NCBI GenBank assembly: GCA_963703355.1
Contig: OY969813.1
Span: 1 to 64,000 of the forward strand
Length of the DNA stretch: 64,000 bases
From: Puia sp963703355
GTDB lineage: Bacteria; Bacteroidota; Bacteroidia; Chitinophagales; Chitinophagaceae
Direction of reading: 5' to 3'
Shown: positions 27,691-36,739 of the stretch, one piece after another
How the letters are laid out: each line of letters starts with the position of its first letter
Position numbering within the stretch: position 1 is the first letter of the stretch
Notes under the pieces: generated by a model
Databases searched by the model: none
What the model saw: the letters and a program-made list of their open reading frames with translations, nothing else
What the model was told of the DNA's origin: nothing
Position numbers and translations under genes: made by a program

Positions 27691-28689
27691 ATGAAAAACC
27701 TGCTTCGTATAACTACGTTTGTATTTTCACTGTCGCTCTTCAGTTGTTCCAAGAAATCAATTGAGCCTGGAAATCAAGCCCCCAAAGGATCCGATACAAC
27801 CACCAATACAGGAACCCCCTGTATTACCAGTCCTGCAGACATATTACATATGACGATTTTCCCGGCTGATAATTCCTGGAATCAGGACATTTCTTCTTTG
27901 CCCGTGGATCCGAATAGTGTTCAGATACTAGATTCTTACGCATCATCGGGTGTAAAGGCAGATTTTGGCAGTGGTCTTTGGGACAATGCACCCATCGGTA
28001 TTCCATTTGTTGTTGTTTGTGGCAGCCAGCCAAAAATTCCTGTGGTATATCGGGCAAATGCGTATGATGGTGATTATGGTGATGAAAGCGATCCTGGTCC
28101 TTATCCGATTCCATTAAATGCTCCGATAGAGGGCGACGGTCAGGGAGATTCTCATGTACTTGCTGTAGACAAAGACAACGGAATACTATATGAACTCTAC
28201 AATGCAAATGTAAATGGCGACCATTGGGAAGCATCTTCAGGTGCCGTGTTTAATCTGTCGTCCGACGCACTGAGACCTGATGGATGGACATCTGCTGACG
28301 CGGCGGGACTTCCGATTTTCCCCGGACTGGTCAAATACGACGAAGTAGCTAGTGGCGCCATTCATCACGCGATTCGTTTTACACTTAGTTCTTCAAACGT
28401 CAAACCCGGTTATATTTCACCTGCGACTCATAAAGTAAATAGTTCGGGGGGTCAGTATTCAATTCCATTCGGTGCGAAGATCAGGTTAAAGGCAAGTTTT
28501 GATATCAGTGGTTATCCGGCAAATGATCAGGTAATATTGAATGCACTGAAAAAATACGGATTGATTCTGGCGGATATTGGTAGTAATATGTTCATCAGCG
28601 GTGCCCCTGACGAAAGGTGGAATAATGATGAACTGCAGCAATTGGGAAGGGTAAAAGCTTCCGATTTTGAAGTGGTCGTTACAAATTAA
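27691..28689 (+). CDS. Lipoprotein of unknown function
   Basis: 332 residues from the ATG at 27691. The N-terminus MKNLLRITTFVFSLSLFSCS has a lipobox (LFSC). A Thr/Asn-rich linker follows, then a globular domain with MTIFPADNSWNQDISSLPVD, DSHVLAVDKDNGILYELYN and AIHHAIRFTLS, a pattern I know from uncharacterised exported proteins of soil bacteria that carry no named function. The frame is open back to 27610, but that part lies in the repeat array and is not likely to be translated. The last 4 bp overlap the converging GMC oxidoreductase gene. Confidence 0.75.
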   Translation: MKNLLRITTFVFSLSLFSCSKKSIEPGNQAPKGSDTTTNTGTPCITSPADILHMTIFPADNSWNQDISSLPVDPNSVQILDSYASSGVKADFGSGLWDNAPIGIPFVVVCGSQPKIPVVYRANAYDGDYGDESDPGPYPIPLNAPIEGDGQGDSHVLAVDKDNGILYELYNANVNGDHWEASSGAVFNLSSDALRPDGWTSADAAGLPIFPGLVKYDEVASGAIHHAIRFTLSSSNVKPGYISPATHKVNSSGGQYSIPFGAKIRLKASFDISGYPANDQVILNALKKYGLILADIGSNMFISGAPDERWNNDELQQLGRVKASDFEVVVTN

Positions 28690-30218
28690 AGAATGGATTT
28701 TAAATGGTCACCCACACGCAATGCGTTTGCCATAATAGTTAACGAAGGATTGACCGCACCTATGGACGGAAAAAAACTGCCATCCACCACATAAAGATTT
28801 TCTATCTCATGTGATTTGCAATGGATGTCCAGCACGGAATTTTCAGGATCAGTTCCGAAACGCAGCGTTCCAACCTGGTGTGCAACTCCTGCAAGTGGAA
28901 TATCCTTGCTCAGATAAATTGAATGAGGGATAAGACTATGCCCTGAATCGATATCTCCCAGAATATTTTTCCATGTTTGAATTAATAGTCTAAATCCTTC
29001 CGTGTTATTTTCATTGTATTCCAGATGAATCTGATCATTGACAACAGTCACACGATTATCCGAAACAGGAAGATCTTCTCCCGTGAACCACCAGTCTATG
29101 GAATGAGAAGCCATTTCGCTGAGCGCTTTATCAGGAGTAAAAAAAGGCGCGTCCGGTGAAATCTGATCTTTGTCCGATTTCCCGAGCAATTGAATATGCC
29201 CCATTGGGAATGAAAAATCTTTTGATCCAAAATAATAATCATTTACGGCCAGCGTTTTTTGAAATTTAGTCGGATTTGCTTTCGTGCTGATGCCCAGCAT
29301 GGCTGCACTCAGATGTTTCATAAAATTCCTGCCCACCTGCCCGCTTTTGTTTGCCAGTCCATTCGGGTGTTTATCATTGGCACTTTTTAATAACAGCGCT
29401 GCGGAATTGATTGCACCGCAGGACACAATCACAACAGAAGCCTTAAACTGAATTTTTTCATTATTGTGGGTGACTTCAATATAATCTATTTCAGTTCCAG
29501 CGCTGTTCGTAACAAGTCGTTCAACTTTTGCTTCTGTAATAAGCGTTACATTTTCATTTGAAAGAGAAGGACGTACGCAGTTAATATCAGCATCGCTCTT
29601 AGCATGGAGCAGGCAGGGAAATCCATCGCAGGTGCTGCATCGTATACATTCACTGTGTAAGGGATCAGCTTCATTCAGCTTAATACCGACCGGCATATAA
29701 AATGGATGAAGTCCTTTGGCAACAAGATTGTCGTGCAATTCCTGAATGCGGGGTTCATGACTAACCTGAGGATAGGGATATTCTTCCGACCGGTAGGGTT
29801 CGGTGGAATCCAGTCCTTTTTTCCCATGTACGCAGTACAATTTTTCTGCTTCTGTATAGTAAGCTTCGAAGTCTTTGTACTTGAGGGGCCATTCCGGAGA
29901 AACGCCACCCGCGTGTTGCAATTTTTCGAAATCTCTTTCTCTTAAACGAAAAAGTGCGGCACCATACACTTTAGTATTGCCACCAACCCAGTAACCAGTA
30001 CCAGGATGTAAATCTTTATCACCGGTAGTTTTCCAAACTTCTTTGGTATGATAACGCTCTTTCTGAAAAACTTCAATACTTTCCCAATTTTCCTTTTCAC
30101 GTGGAAGAAAACCGCCTCGCTCCAATATCAGAATCTTCTTACCACTGTCTTTAAGTTTATGAAGTAATGTACCTCCTCCGGCGCCGCTTCCAATGATTAT
30201 TACATCATAAAATTGCAT
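28686..30218 (-). CDS. GMC family oxidoreductase
   Basis: Flavoprotein of 510 residues in the glucose-methanol-choline oxidoreductase family. The FAD motif VIIIGSGAGGGTLLHKL is at the very N-terminus; there is no signal peptide. A cysteine cluster CIRCSTCDGFPCLLHAKSD lies at about residues 192-210, a feature of the bacterial subgroup near gluconate/sorbosone-type dehydrogenases and long-chain alcohol oxidases. The C-terminal GMC segment has GTLRFGTDPENSVLD, YVVDGSFFPS and NPSLTIMANALR. The substrate, probably an alcohol or sugar, cannot be set from sequence. Genes on both sides are unrelated. Confidence 0.9.
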   Translation of the reverse strand: MQFYDVIIIGSGAGGGTLLHKLKDSGKKILILERGGFLPREKENWESIEVFQKERYHTKEVWKTTGDKDLHPGTGYWVGGNTKVYGAALFRLRERDFEKLQHAGGVSPEWPLKYKDFEAYYTEAEKLYCVHGKKGLDSTEPYRSEEYPYPQVSHEPRIQELHDNLVAKGLHPFYMPVGIKLNEADPLHSECIRCSTCDGFPCLLHAKSDADINCVRPSLSNENVTLITEAKVERLVTNSAGTEIDYIEVTHNNEKIQFKASVVIVSCGAINSAALLLKSANDKHPNGLANKSGQVGRNFMKHLSAAMLGISTKANPTKFQKTLAVNDYYFGSKDFSFPMGHIQLLGKSDKDQISPDAPFFTPDKALSEMASHSIDWWFTGEDLPVSDNRVTVVNDQIHLEYNENNTEGFRLLIQTWKNILGDIDSGHSLIPHSIYLSKDIPLAGVAHQVGTLRFGTDPENSVLDIHCKSHEIENLYVVDGSFFPSIGAVNPSLTIMANALRVGDHLKSIL

Positions 30219-30303
30219 ATCGTGATATTTTCAGTTATAAGCCAGAGCAATTTGCAACTATTTTAAACAACCGGGTGGTTTAACCGTAAAACAATATAAT
30301 TAA

Positions 30304-30333
30304 TTGATTTCTACCCGAATGAATTTATCTTTA
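30304..30333 (+). promoter_or_regulatory. Probable promoter of the respiratory operon
   Basis: TTG (30304-30306) followed after 19 bp by TATCTTTA (30326-30333), a near match to the Bacteroidota -7 consensus and identical to the one at 21211-21218. The leader to the coxB ATG would be about 57 bp. No other good candidate lies between the GMC gene and coxB. Confidence 0.5.
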
Positions 30334-30395
30334 GAATACCAGATTGTGATGAAATTGTGGGGAAGAGAATCGATTTTTTTTTAATATGAAGACGC

Positions 30396-31343
30396 ATGTT
30401 ACTGCAGTGCATTTTCTTATTTCAGTCTGTTCTGCACGCTGCTTCGACACAATCGAAGGAAATAAATAAACTTTTTGGAAATTTTGCTATCGCAGCAGTA
30501 CTATTATTTCTTTTTGTATCCTCATTTGTTGTTTATATCTGTGTCAAGTTCCGCGACAAACCGGGCAAACCCATTCCCGAACAGATAGGAAAAAATAATC
30601 GGATAGAATTGTTGATGTTTCTTTTTCCGCTTGTCTGCATAACAATATTGTTATTTGCGACCATCCGGACAATCAGCAAGGTGATGCAACCAGCGCACGG
30701 ACGACCGGACGTTGTTATTACCGGACACCAATGGTGGTGGGAAGTTTATTACCCAGCCACGGGTGTGACTGCCGCAAATGAAATTCATTTGCAGACGAAC
30801 AAGAGTTTACTGATTGAATTTCACTCAGCCGATGTAGTGCACGACTGGTGGGTTCCTGCGTTCGGAAATAAAATGGATGTTATTCCCGGCATGGCTAATC
30901 ATCTCTGGGTAAATGTTACTACACCGGGAAATTATCTGGGAGCCTGCAGTGAATTCTGCGGCGCGGAACACGCGTGGATGCGCATAAAGGTTTTTGCAGA
31001 GGAAGAACCTGCTTATACTGCATGGCTCGACGCCAATAAAAGAATTGCAAATTTACCTTCAGATGATCAGGCGATGAGAGGTATGCTGATGTTTCAGTCA
31101 AGATCCTGCGGAAGCTGTCATAGAATTTCAGGTACTCCTTCTATTTCAAATGTAGGGCCCGACCTGTCGCATGTTTTTAGCAGATCCACCATGCTGAGTG
31201 GCATGATGACTATGAATGAAGAAAATCTGCACGCCTGGATTACGAATCCTCAACAGGTAAAGCCCGATGCCAAAATGCCCGATTTTATTTTTAGTAAAGA
31301 TTCAGTAGATGCTATTGTTCATTACTTAACCCAATTGAAATAA
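30396..31343 (+). CDS. coxB: Cytochrome c oxidase subunit II with fused cytochrome c (caa3 type)
   Basis: Electron-entry subunit of the haem-copper oxidase. Two membrane helices lie near residues 25-50 and 68-88. The aromatic patch ITGHQWWWEVYYP and the copper A motif CSEFCGAEHAWM (both cysteines, His and Met present) follow, with HDWWVPAFGNKMD carrying the first His. The last 90 residues add a c-type haem domain: CGSCH with the distal Met in AKMPDF. This fusion defines caa3-type oxidases, in which the enzyme carries its own cytochrome c. Length 315. First gene of a seven-gene respiratory operon; coxA starts 2 bp after the stop. Confidence 0.96.
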   Translation: MLLQCIFLFQSVLHAASTQSKEINKLFGNFAIAAVLLFLFVSSFVVYICVKFRDKPGKPIPEQIGKNNRIELLMFLFPLVCITILLFATIRTISKVMQPAHGRPDVVITGHQWWWEVYYPATGVTAANEIHLQTNKSLLIEFHSADVVHDWWVPAFGNKMDVIPGMANHLWVNVTTPGNYLGACSEFCGAEHAWMRIKVFAEEEPAYTAWLDANKRIANLPSDDQAMRGMLMFQSRSCGSCHRISGTPSISNVGPDLSHVFSRSTMLSGMMTMNEENLHAWITNPQQVKPDAKMPDFIFSKDSVDAIVHYLTQLK

Positions 31344-31345
31344 GT

Positions 31346-33010
31346 ATGAACGAAATCGTTTCTTCTTTGGGACAACAAACACTGCCGGTTAAAATATTAA
31401 ACAGGGATCAGAAACTCTTACAATGGATTTCATCTGTGGACCACAAGCAGATCGGCATCATGTACCTTCTCACTGCGTTGTTATTTCTTATAGTTGGTGG
31501 AAGCGAAGCATTGCTGATGCGGACGCAACTCGCGGTTCCCAACAACCATTTTTTATCTCCGGAAGCGTACAACCAACTATTTACCATGCATGGCACTACG
31601 ATGGTGTTCCTGGTTGCCATGCCTGCAATTTTTGGCTTTGGTAATTATATGGTTCCACTGATGATAGGCGCGAACGATATGGCCTTTCCACGTCTGAATG
31701 CTTTTAGTTTCTGGATGACTTTTTTCGGCGGTTGTATTCTTTATTTTAGTTTTCTGGCCGGTGGCGCACCCGATGCCGGTTGGTTCAACTATGCCCCGTT
31801 GAATGAATACAATTATTCGAGCCGGCAGGGAATCGATTATTTCGCCATTGGATTGTTGCTTTCGGGTATTGGCAGCGTAGGCGGATCGATCAATTTTATT
31901 GTTACGGTTTTAAATTATCGCGCAAAGGGAATGAGACTGAATCAGGTTCCCCTTTTTGTATGGATGGTATTCGTGAATTCATTTCTAATTCTGGCTGCAT
32001 TTCCCTGTTTAAATGCAGCATTGGCGATGATAGAAATGGACAGAATATTTCACGCCCATTTTTTTAATACGTCTTCTGGTGGTTCCGCACTTTTATGGCA
32101 ACACCTATTTTGGTTGTTCGGACATCCGGAAGTGTACATCGCGATGCTGCCTTCATTTGGAATATTCTCCGAAGTGTTCCAGACCTTTTCAAGGAAACCC
32201 ATTTTCAGTTACGCTATCATTGCCGCTTCCTCTGTGGCCATCGCATTGCTCTCTTTTGGTGTATGGGTGCATCATATGTTCGCGGTAGGACTGGGAAATA
32301 CAGTAAATAGTTTTTTTGCAGCCAGCTCCATGCTGATTGCCATACCCACAGGTATTAAAGTATTCAGTTGGATGGCGACGATGTATGGCGGCTCCATTCG
32401 GTTTTCTATTCCTATGATGTTTGCCATCGCGTTTTTAATTCAATTTACTTTCGGTGGATTGACCGGAGTCCTGTTTGCCATAGTTCCGATCGACTGGCAA
32501 CTAACAGATACCTACTTTGTGGTTGCACACTTTCATTATATGTTTGTCGGAGGCGCTGTTTTCGGATTGTTTGCTGGTTTGTTTTACTGGTTTCCCAAAA
32601 TGACCGGAAGAATGCTGGATGAAAAACTTGGTAAATGGTTTTTCTGGTTGTTTACCATTGGATTCAATACGACATTTTTAGCTCAGCACGTGCTTGGTCT
32701 GATGGGACTGCCCAGAAGGGTATGGACCTATCCCGATCTGCCTGGTTATGGATCCATGAATTTCATTTCAACAATAGGCGCTTTTTTAATGGGACTTGCT
32801 GCCATCATATTGGTGGTCGCAATTCTAAAGTCGCGTCACAGAGGAGTACTATCAGGAAAAGATCCATGGGACGCCGTCACACTCGAATGGTATAGCGACC
32901 CCTCTTCAGAAAGAAAAAATTTTGATAAAATACCGTTGGTCAGAAGCAGAAGACCATTATGGGATTTGAAACATCCGGAGAATCCGGATTGGAAAAATGA
33001 GAGAAGCTGA
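31346..33010 (+). CDS. coxA: Cytochrome c oxidase subunit I
   Basis: Catalytic subunit, 554 residues and twelve or more membrane helices. The haem and copper B ligands are all present: HGTTMVFLVAMP (haem a His), WLFGHPEVYI (copper B His, the E of the proton channel and the cross-linked Tyr), WVHHMFAVG (two His) and HFHYMFVGG (haem a and a3 His). The D-channel NDMAFPRLN and K-channel PTGIKVFSW residues are there too, so it is a type A1 oxidase. The stop codon is followed after 4 bp by four 8-bp repeats, then subunit III. Confidence 0.97.
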   Translation: MNEIVSSLGQQTLPVKILNRDQKLLQWISSVDHKQIGIMYLLTALLFLIVGGSEALLMRTQLAVPNNHFLSPEAYNQLFTMHGTTMVFLVAMPAIFGFGNYMVPLMIGANDMAFPRLNAFSFWMTFFGGCILYFSFLAGGAPDAGWFNYAPLNEYNYSSRQGIDYFAIGLLLSGIGSVGGSINFIVTVLNYRAKGMRLNQVPLFVWMVFVNSFLILAAFPCLNAALAMIEMDRIFHAHFFNTSSGGSALLWQHLFWLFGHPEVYIAMLPSFGIFSEVFQTFSRKPIFSYAIIAASSVAIALLSFGVWVHHMFAVGLGNTVNSFFAASSMLIAIPTGIKVFSWMATMYGGSIRFSIPMMFAIAFLIQFTFGGLTGVLFAIVPIDWQLTDTYFVVAHFHYMFVGGAVFGLFAGLFYWFPKMTGRMLDEKLGKWFFWLFTIGFNTTFLAQHVLGLMGLPRRVWTYPDLPGYGSMNFISTIGAFLMGLAAIILVVAILKSRHRGVLSGKDPWDAVTLEWYSDPSSERKNFDKIPLVRSRRPLWDLKHPENPDWKNERS

Positions 33011-33014
33011 GGAA

Positions 33015-33046
33015 AGTATGGGAGTATGGGAGTATGGGTGTATGGG
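33015..33046 (+). repeat. Single-arm 8-bp repeat array (AGTATGGG x4) inside the cox operon
   Basis: Three units AGTATGGG and one TGTATGGG, in direct order. The unit and the copy number (four) equal the left arm of the element at 12275-12306. No inverted arm is present within the 45 bp before coxC. Confidence 0.9.
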
Positions 33047-33090
33047 AGTGCAATGAATAAGGTTAAAATAGATCAAATATTTATTGAGTG

Positions 33091-33654
33091 ATGAATAAGA
33101 CGATGATCAAATTGCTGGTGTTTACAGAGATATTTTTCTTCATGTCTCTGATCATGGCTTATGTATACATGGTGTATTATGGAGATACCCGAAGTGCAAA
33201 AGAGTTAGGAGCTTTGCACATTTCAACAACGGGTCTTTTCACTGTCATACTGATAGGCAGCAGTTTTACATTTTATATTGCCGAACGAAATTTTCTGAAA
33301 GGGAATATAGGACTGTTAAAAATCTGGCTGTTTATTACGCTCATTTTAGGTTTTGTCTTTTTATATGGCCAGGGTAGTGAATACTACCGATTAATTAATG
33401 AACAAATTTCTTTGGGTGCCAGCGTATTCGGAACTAATTTTTTTACGCTCACCGGTTTTCATGGTTTTCATGTTTTTATTGGTTTAGTACTTATTTCAAT
33501 TTTGCTGGTTATGTCTTTTCTGGGTGACTTCAATGATAAAAAATCAACAGTCATTCAGACAATTGGTATTTACTGGCATTTTGTGGACGCAGTATGGATT
33601 GTAGTATTTACCGTCGTGTACGTTCTTCCAAAGTTTATGGACCTGAAAGGATAG
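33091..33654 (+). CDS. coxC: Cytochrome c oxidase subunit III
   Basis: Protein of 187 residues with five membrane helices, as in short bacterial subunit III. Family segments are TEIFFFMSLIMAYVY (helix with the conserved Glu), LLIGSSFTFY-like text (ILIGSSFTFYIAERN), LTGFHGFHVFIGL (the His pair) and YWHFVDAVWIVVF at the C-terminus. I start at the ATG at 33091; a GTG at 33088 just before it is also in frame. It helps keep subunit I active during turnover. The gap to coxA holds the AGTATGGG array and the gap to ctaG holds another array. Confidence 0.92.
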   Translation: MNKTMIKLLVFTEIFFFMSLIMAYVYMVYYGDTRSAKELGALHISTTGLFTVILIGSSFTFYIAERNFLKGNIGLLKIWLFITLILGFVFLYGQGSEYYRLINEQISLGASVFGTNFFTLTGFHGFHVFIGLVLISILLVMSFLGDFNDKKSTVIQTIGIYWHFVDAVWIVVFTVVYVLPKFMDLKG

Positions 33655-33681
33655 CATAAAGCGGAAGGCTTAACGCGAAAC
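33654..33681 (+). repeat. Single-arm 7-bp repeat array (GCTTAAC family) inside the cox operon
   Basis: Four 7-bp units: GCATAAA, GCGGAAG, GCTTAAC, GCGAAAC. The first base is the last base of the coxC stop codon. It belongs to the same G-C-x-x-A-A family as 27597-27645 and 43759-43842. It has no inverted partner. Confidence 0.75.
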
Positions 33682-33701
33682 GTTGGGTTAAATAAAACAT
33701 T

Positions 33702-34538
33702 ATGATTCAACTTTTAACATATTGGCACTTCGATGGAATCATGATCGCATTTATGACCATGGTTGTTTTGTTTTATTTTCTGCTAACCCGTTTTAAAATC
33801 TTCGGCAGATCAGTTTATTTTTTTCTGGGAATATTATTAATTATTATTTCCGTTGCATCACCCCTGCATTTTCTGGGAGAAAATTATCTGATGAGTGCCC
33901 ATATGATTTCTCATGTTATTTTATTGCTGATCGCTTCACCACTACTCGTGGCGGGACTTCCTGAAATCAAGACAAAAAAAATTACCCGGTTTTCTCAGTC
34001 CTTTGTAAAAAGACCCTGGATTCCCTGGATGGCAGGAGTTTGTATGATGTGGTTTTGGCATATTCCGATAGTCTTTAATCATTTATTTAACAGTTCCAAC
34101 GTAACTGTTGGTAACGAACCGGCATTTTCACTTATCGCACTTCAGAACTTTCACCAGATCAGCTTAATCATCGCCGGAATTGTTTTTAGCTGGCCCATTA
34201 TTGGACCTGTTAAAACCGCCAGATTATTTCCTTTAAATGCAGTACTCTATCTGAGCGGTGCCTGTATATTCTGTTCAATACTGGGTTTATTAATAACTTT
34301 TGCTCCTGTTGGTGTCTATTCCGTTTATGTCCATGTACAGGACAGATTCGGGCTTTTGAATTCGATCCGGAATATCAACGGAATTTCAATGTTGATCGAT
34401 CAGCAGGTGGCAGGGTTAATTATGTGGGTTCCTGGTTGTCTGATTTATTTATCGGCTTCCATGTTTCTCCTGATGAAATGGTTCAAAGAAAAAAATAACG
34501 GAACAATTTTTAAAATAGAAAATAACATGACTTCATGA
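33702..34538 (+). CDS. ctaG: Cytochrome c oxidase assembly protein, caa3_CtaG family
   Basis: Membrane protein of 278 residues with seven helices. Family signs are the opening LTYWHFDGIMIAFM, the H-M-x-x-H motif in SAHMISHVILLLIASPLLV, MMWFWHIPIVFN and DQQVAGLIMWVPG. caa3_CtaG proteins are required for formation of active caa3 oxidase, probably for copper or haem insertion; this is a different family from the Cox11-type CtaG. Its stop overlaps the start of the next small gene by 4 bp (ATGA). Confidence 0.9.
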   Translation: MIQLLTYWHFDGIMIAFMTMVVLFYFLLTRFKIFGRSVYFFLGILLIIISVASPLHFLGENYLMSAHMISHVILLLIASPLLVAGLPEIKTKKITRFSQSFVKRPWIPWMAGVCMMWFWHIPIVFNHLFNSSNVTVGNEPAFSLIALQNFHQISLIIAGIVFSWPIIGPVKTARLFPLNAVLYLSGACIFCSILGLLITFAPVGVYSVYVHVQDRFGLLNSIRNINGISMLIDQQVAGLIMWVPGCLIYLSASMFLLMKWFKEKNNGTIFKIENNMTS

Positions 34539-34750
34539 ACGAAAAACAATTACCGGAAGATCAGCAGGAAATTTTTGACGGGTGCCCGGAGGAATTGCCT
34601 GATCCGACTTACTGGCCCTTCTATCTTGCCATGGGCATTACATTCCTCGCATGGGGATTGCTGACCATGTGGGAGTTTTCATTGCTGGGTTTAATATTAA
34701 TAGTGATATCATTGGTTGGATGGATAAATATTTTGAGGCATGAAAGATGA
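34535..34750 (+). CDS. Small membrane subunit or accessory protein of the oxidase
   Basis: 71 residues: an acidic head (EDQQEIFDGCPEELPDPTYW) and two membrane helices (PFYLAMGITFLAWGLL and SLLGLILIVISLVGWI). Size, position and topology fit the small subunit IV/CtaF-like proteins found in caa3 operons, but the sequence is too short to be sure. It overlaps ctaG by 4 bp and the Rieske gene by 11 bp, so it is translated as part of the operon. Confidence 0.7.
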   Translation: MNEKQLPEDQQEIFDGCPEELPDPTYWPFYLAMGITFLAWGLLTMWEFSLLGLILIVISLVGWINILRHER

Positions 34751-35264
34751 AAAAATTAAGTCCGACGAAAGCAGGAGGAAATTTCTTCTAAAGCTGAGTC
34801 TGGGTGCCGGAGGATTGGCTACGATAGCCGTATCCATTCCGGTAGTAGGCGCATTACTGGCACCGTTGCTTGGCAAAGAAGAACAGGATTGGGTAACCGT
34901 TGGTGCAGATAAAGACTTCTTACCCGGGTCCGTTACGCTGGTAACATTCCAGAATCCTGATCCTAAAGCTTTTGCTGGCGTCACAGCAAATACAGCGTCC
35001 TGGTTAAGAAAAGATTTGAATAATAATTTTATAGCTTTTGCTGTAAACTGTTCCCATTTGGGTTGTCCGGTTCGTTGGGAAGAAAATGCAAAATTATTTA
35101 TGTGCCCCTGTCATGGCGGTGTATACTATCACGATGGCTCGGTAGCATCGGGGCCCCCACCGAGGGCTCTTTCACAATATAAAGTGAGAGTATATAAAGG
35201 AAACGTGCAAATTCAAACAGGTCCCATACCCATTACTAACCTTACCGCATCCCGACAAAAATGA
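34740..35264 (+). CDS. qcrA: Rieske [2Fe-2S] protein of the cytochrome bc complex
   Basis: 174 residues. The N-terminus has a twin-arginine-like SRRKFLLKL followed by one hydrophobic helix (GAGGLATIAVSIPVVGALLA), an uncleaved Tat anchor as in other Rieske proteins. The cluster motifs are CSHLGCP and CPCHGGVYYHDG, giving both Cys-His pairs, with GPPPRALSQY after them. It accepts electrons from quinol on cytochrome b. It overlaps its neighbours on both sides (11 bp and 4 bp). Confidence 0.95.
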   Translation: MKDEKIKSDESRRKFLLKLSLGAGGLATIAVSIPVVGALLAPLLGKEEQDWVTVGADKDFLPGSVTLVTFQNPDPKAFAGVTANTASWLRKDLNNNFIAFAVNCSHLGCPVRWEENAKLFMCPCHGGVYYHDGSVASGPPPRALSQYKVRVYKGNVQIQTGPIPITNLTASRQK

Positions 35265-36658
35265 GTTTACTTAAGAAATCAGGACAATGGCTGGATGACC
35301 GGTTAGGGTATACAGAAAATATACTACCCTTAATAAAACATCTTGCGCCTCCCCGCGCTAAGTGGACATATGTATTTGGAAGTGCTACTTTATTTTGTCT
35401 GATCGTTCAGGTGGTAACAGGAATTGGCCTTTCCTTGTTGTATCAGCCCAGTTCAAGTCTGGCGTTTCAGTCTCTGAATTTCATCACAAACGAAGCGGCA
35501 TTTGGAAGCGTGCTGAGAGGTATCCATTTTTTCGGTGCGTCGGGTATGGTGCTCATGGTTGGCATCCATATGATTCGTGTTTATATTTTTGCGGCATACA
35601 AATATCCGCGGGAGATGAGCTGGGTAAGCGGCGTAATACTTTTACTGCTCACGATTGGTATGGGTTTTACCGGCCAGTTGCTGAGATGGGACTCAAATGG
35701 TGTGTGGTCTTCAGTCGTAGCTGCGGAGCAGATGGGAAGAATGCCATTTATCGGAAAATATGTAGCCCGGTTATTACTCGGCGGCGATACGATCGGTGGA
35801 CATACACTAAGCCGGTTTTATTCTTATCATGTTTTTGTTTTTCCGGCGATGATTTTTGCATTCGTTGGTTTACATCTTTATCTGGTTTTTCGAAATGGAA
35901 TTTCCGAACCACCTAAAGCGGGACGACAGGTAGATCCAAAAACATACAAGGCATGGTATAAAAATATGCTGAAGGAAAAAGGTGTTCCATTCTGGCCCGA
36001 CGCTGCCTGGCGCGATACACTTTTCGGCGCAATAGTTATACTCGCTATCGTAGCACTGGCTGTTTTGATCGGACCACCATCACTGAATTCACCTCCCGAT
36101 CCCGCATATATTCATACCACTCCTGCACCTGATTGGTATATGATACCTTTTTTCGCGCTGTTTGCGCTGATGCCTCCTGCAATTGAATCCTGGGTAATTT
36201 TTCTGGCGCCTCCGTTAATTATTTTGCTGATGCTTGCGCTGCCTTTTCTTTCCAACAAAGGTGAAAGAAGTCCTGTAAAGCGTCCATGGGCAGTCTTCGG
36301 AGTTATTTGCGTTACAATATTTATGACCTGCCTCCTGGTAATCGGGTATAAGGCACCATGGTCACCCGTATTTGACGCAAAGCCGCTCCCCCTAACCGCC
36401 ATACATGGAAATACGACGGATGCTGTTATTCAGAGAGGCGCTCAACTATTTTATATGAAGGGCTGCGAATACTGTCATCAGATAAACGGATACGGCGGGT
36501 TTAAGGGACCTAATCTTACTTATGTGGGAAATCGCCTGGATATTTCATTGATTAAAATCAGGATAGTAAACGGCGGACCCGACATGCCTTCCTTTGGTGG
36601 CACATTGACCAAAAACGATCTCGATGCTTTGTCAACATTTCTTTCACAGCAGAAATAA
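35261..36658 (+). CDS. qcrB: Cytochrome b with fused C-terminal cytochrome c
   Basis: Quinol-oxidising subunit, 465 residues. The first 220 residues are the four-helix haem b domain, with two histidine pairs (GIHFFGASGMVLMVGIHMIR and SYHVFVFPAMIFAFVGLHLY). The PEWY-type quinol loop reads APDWYMIPFFALF. After eight helices, the last 80 residues form a c-type haem domain with CEYCH and a distal Met in DMPSFGG. The fused domain replaces a separate cytochrome c1, so the complex needs only this protein and the Rieske protein. It is the last gene of the operon; no alternative complex III genes are visible. Confidence 0.94.
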   Translation: MSLLKKSGQWLDDRLGYTENILPLIKHLAPPRAKWTYVFGSATLFCLIVQVVTGIGLSLLYQPSSSLAFQSLNFITNEAAFGSVLRGIHFFGASGMVLMVGIHMIRVYIFAAYKYPREMSWVSGVILLLLTIGMGFTGQLLRWDSNGVWSSVVAAEQMGRMPFIGKYVARLLLGGDTIGGHTLSRFYSYHVFVFPAMIFAFVGLHLYLVFRNGISEPPKAGRQVDPKTYKAWYKNMLKEKGVPFWPDAAWRDTLFGAIVILAIVALAVLIGPPSLNSPPDPAYIHTTPAPDWYMIPFFALFALMPPAIESWVIFLAPPLIILLMLALPFLSNKGERSPVKRPWAVFGVICVTIFMTCLLVIGYKAPWSPVFDAKPLPLTAIHGNTTDAVIQRGAQLFYMKGCEYCHQINGYGGFKGPNLTYVGNRLDISLIKIRIVNGGPDMPSFGGTLTKNDLDALSTFLSQQK

Positions 36659-36739
36659 TATATAGTTGATGTAAAATGGCAGTGCCAATTTCAGAATATC
36701 CTGACAAACAAATTATATTCACTCATTAAACACTTCGTT

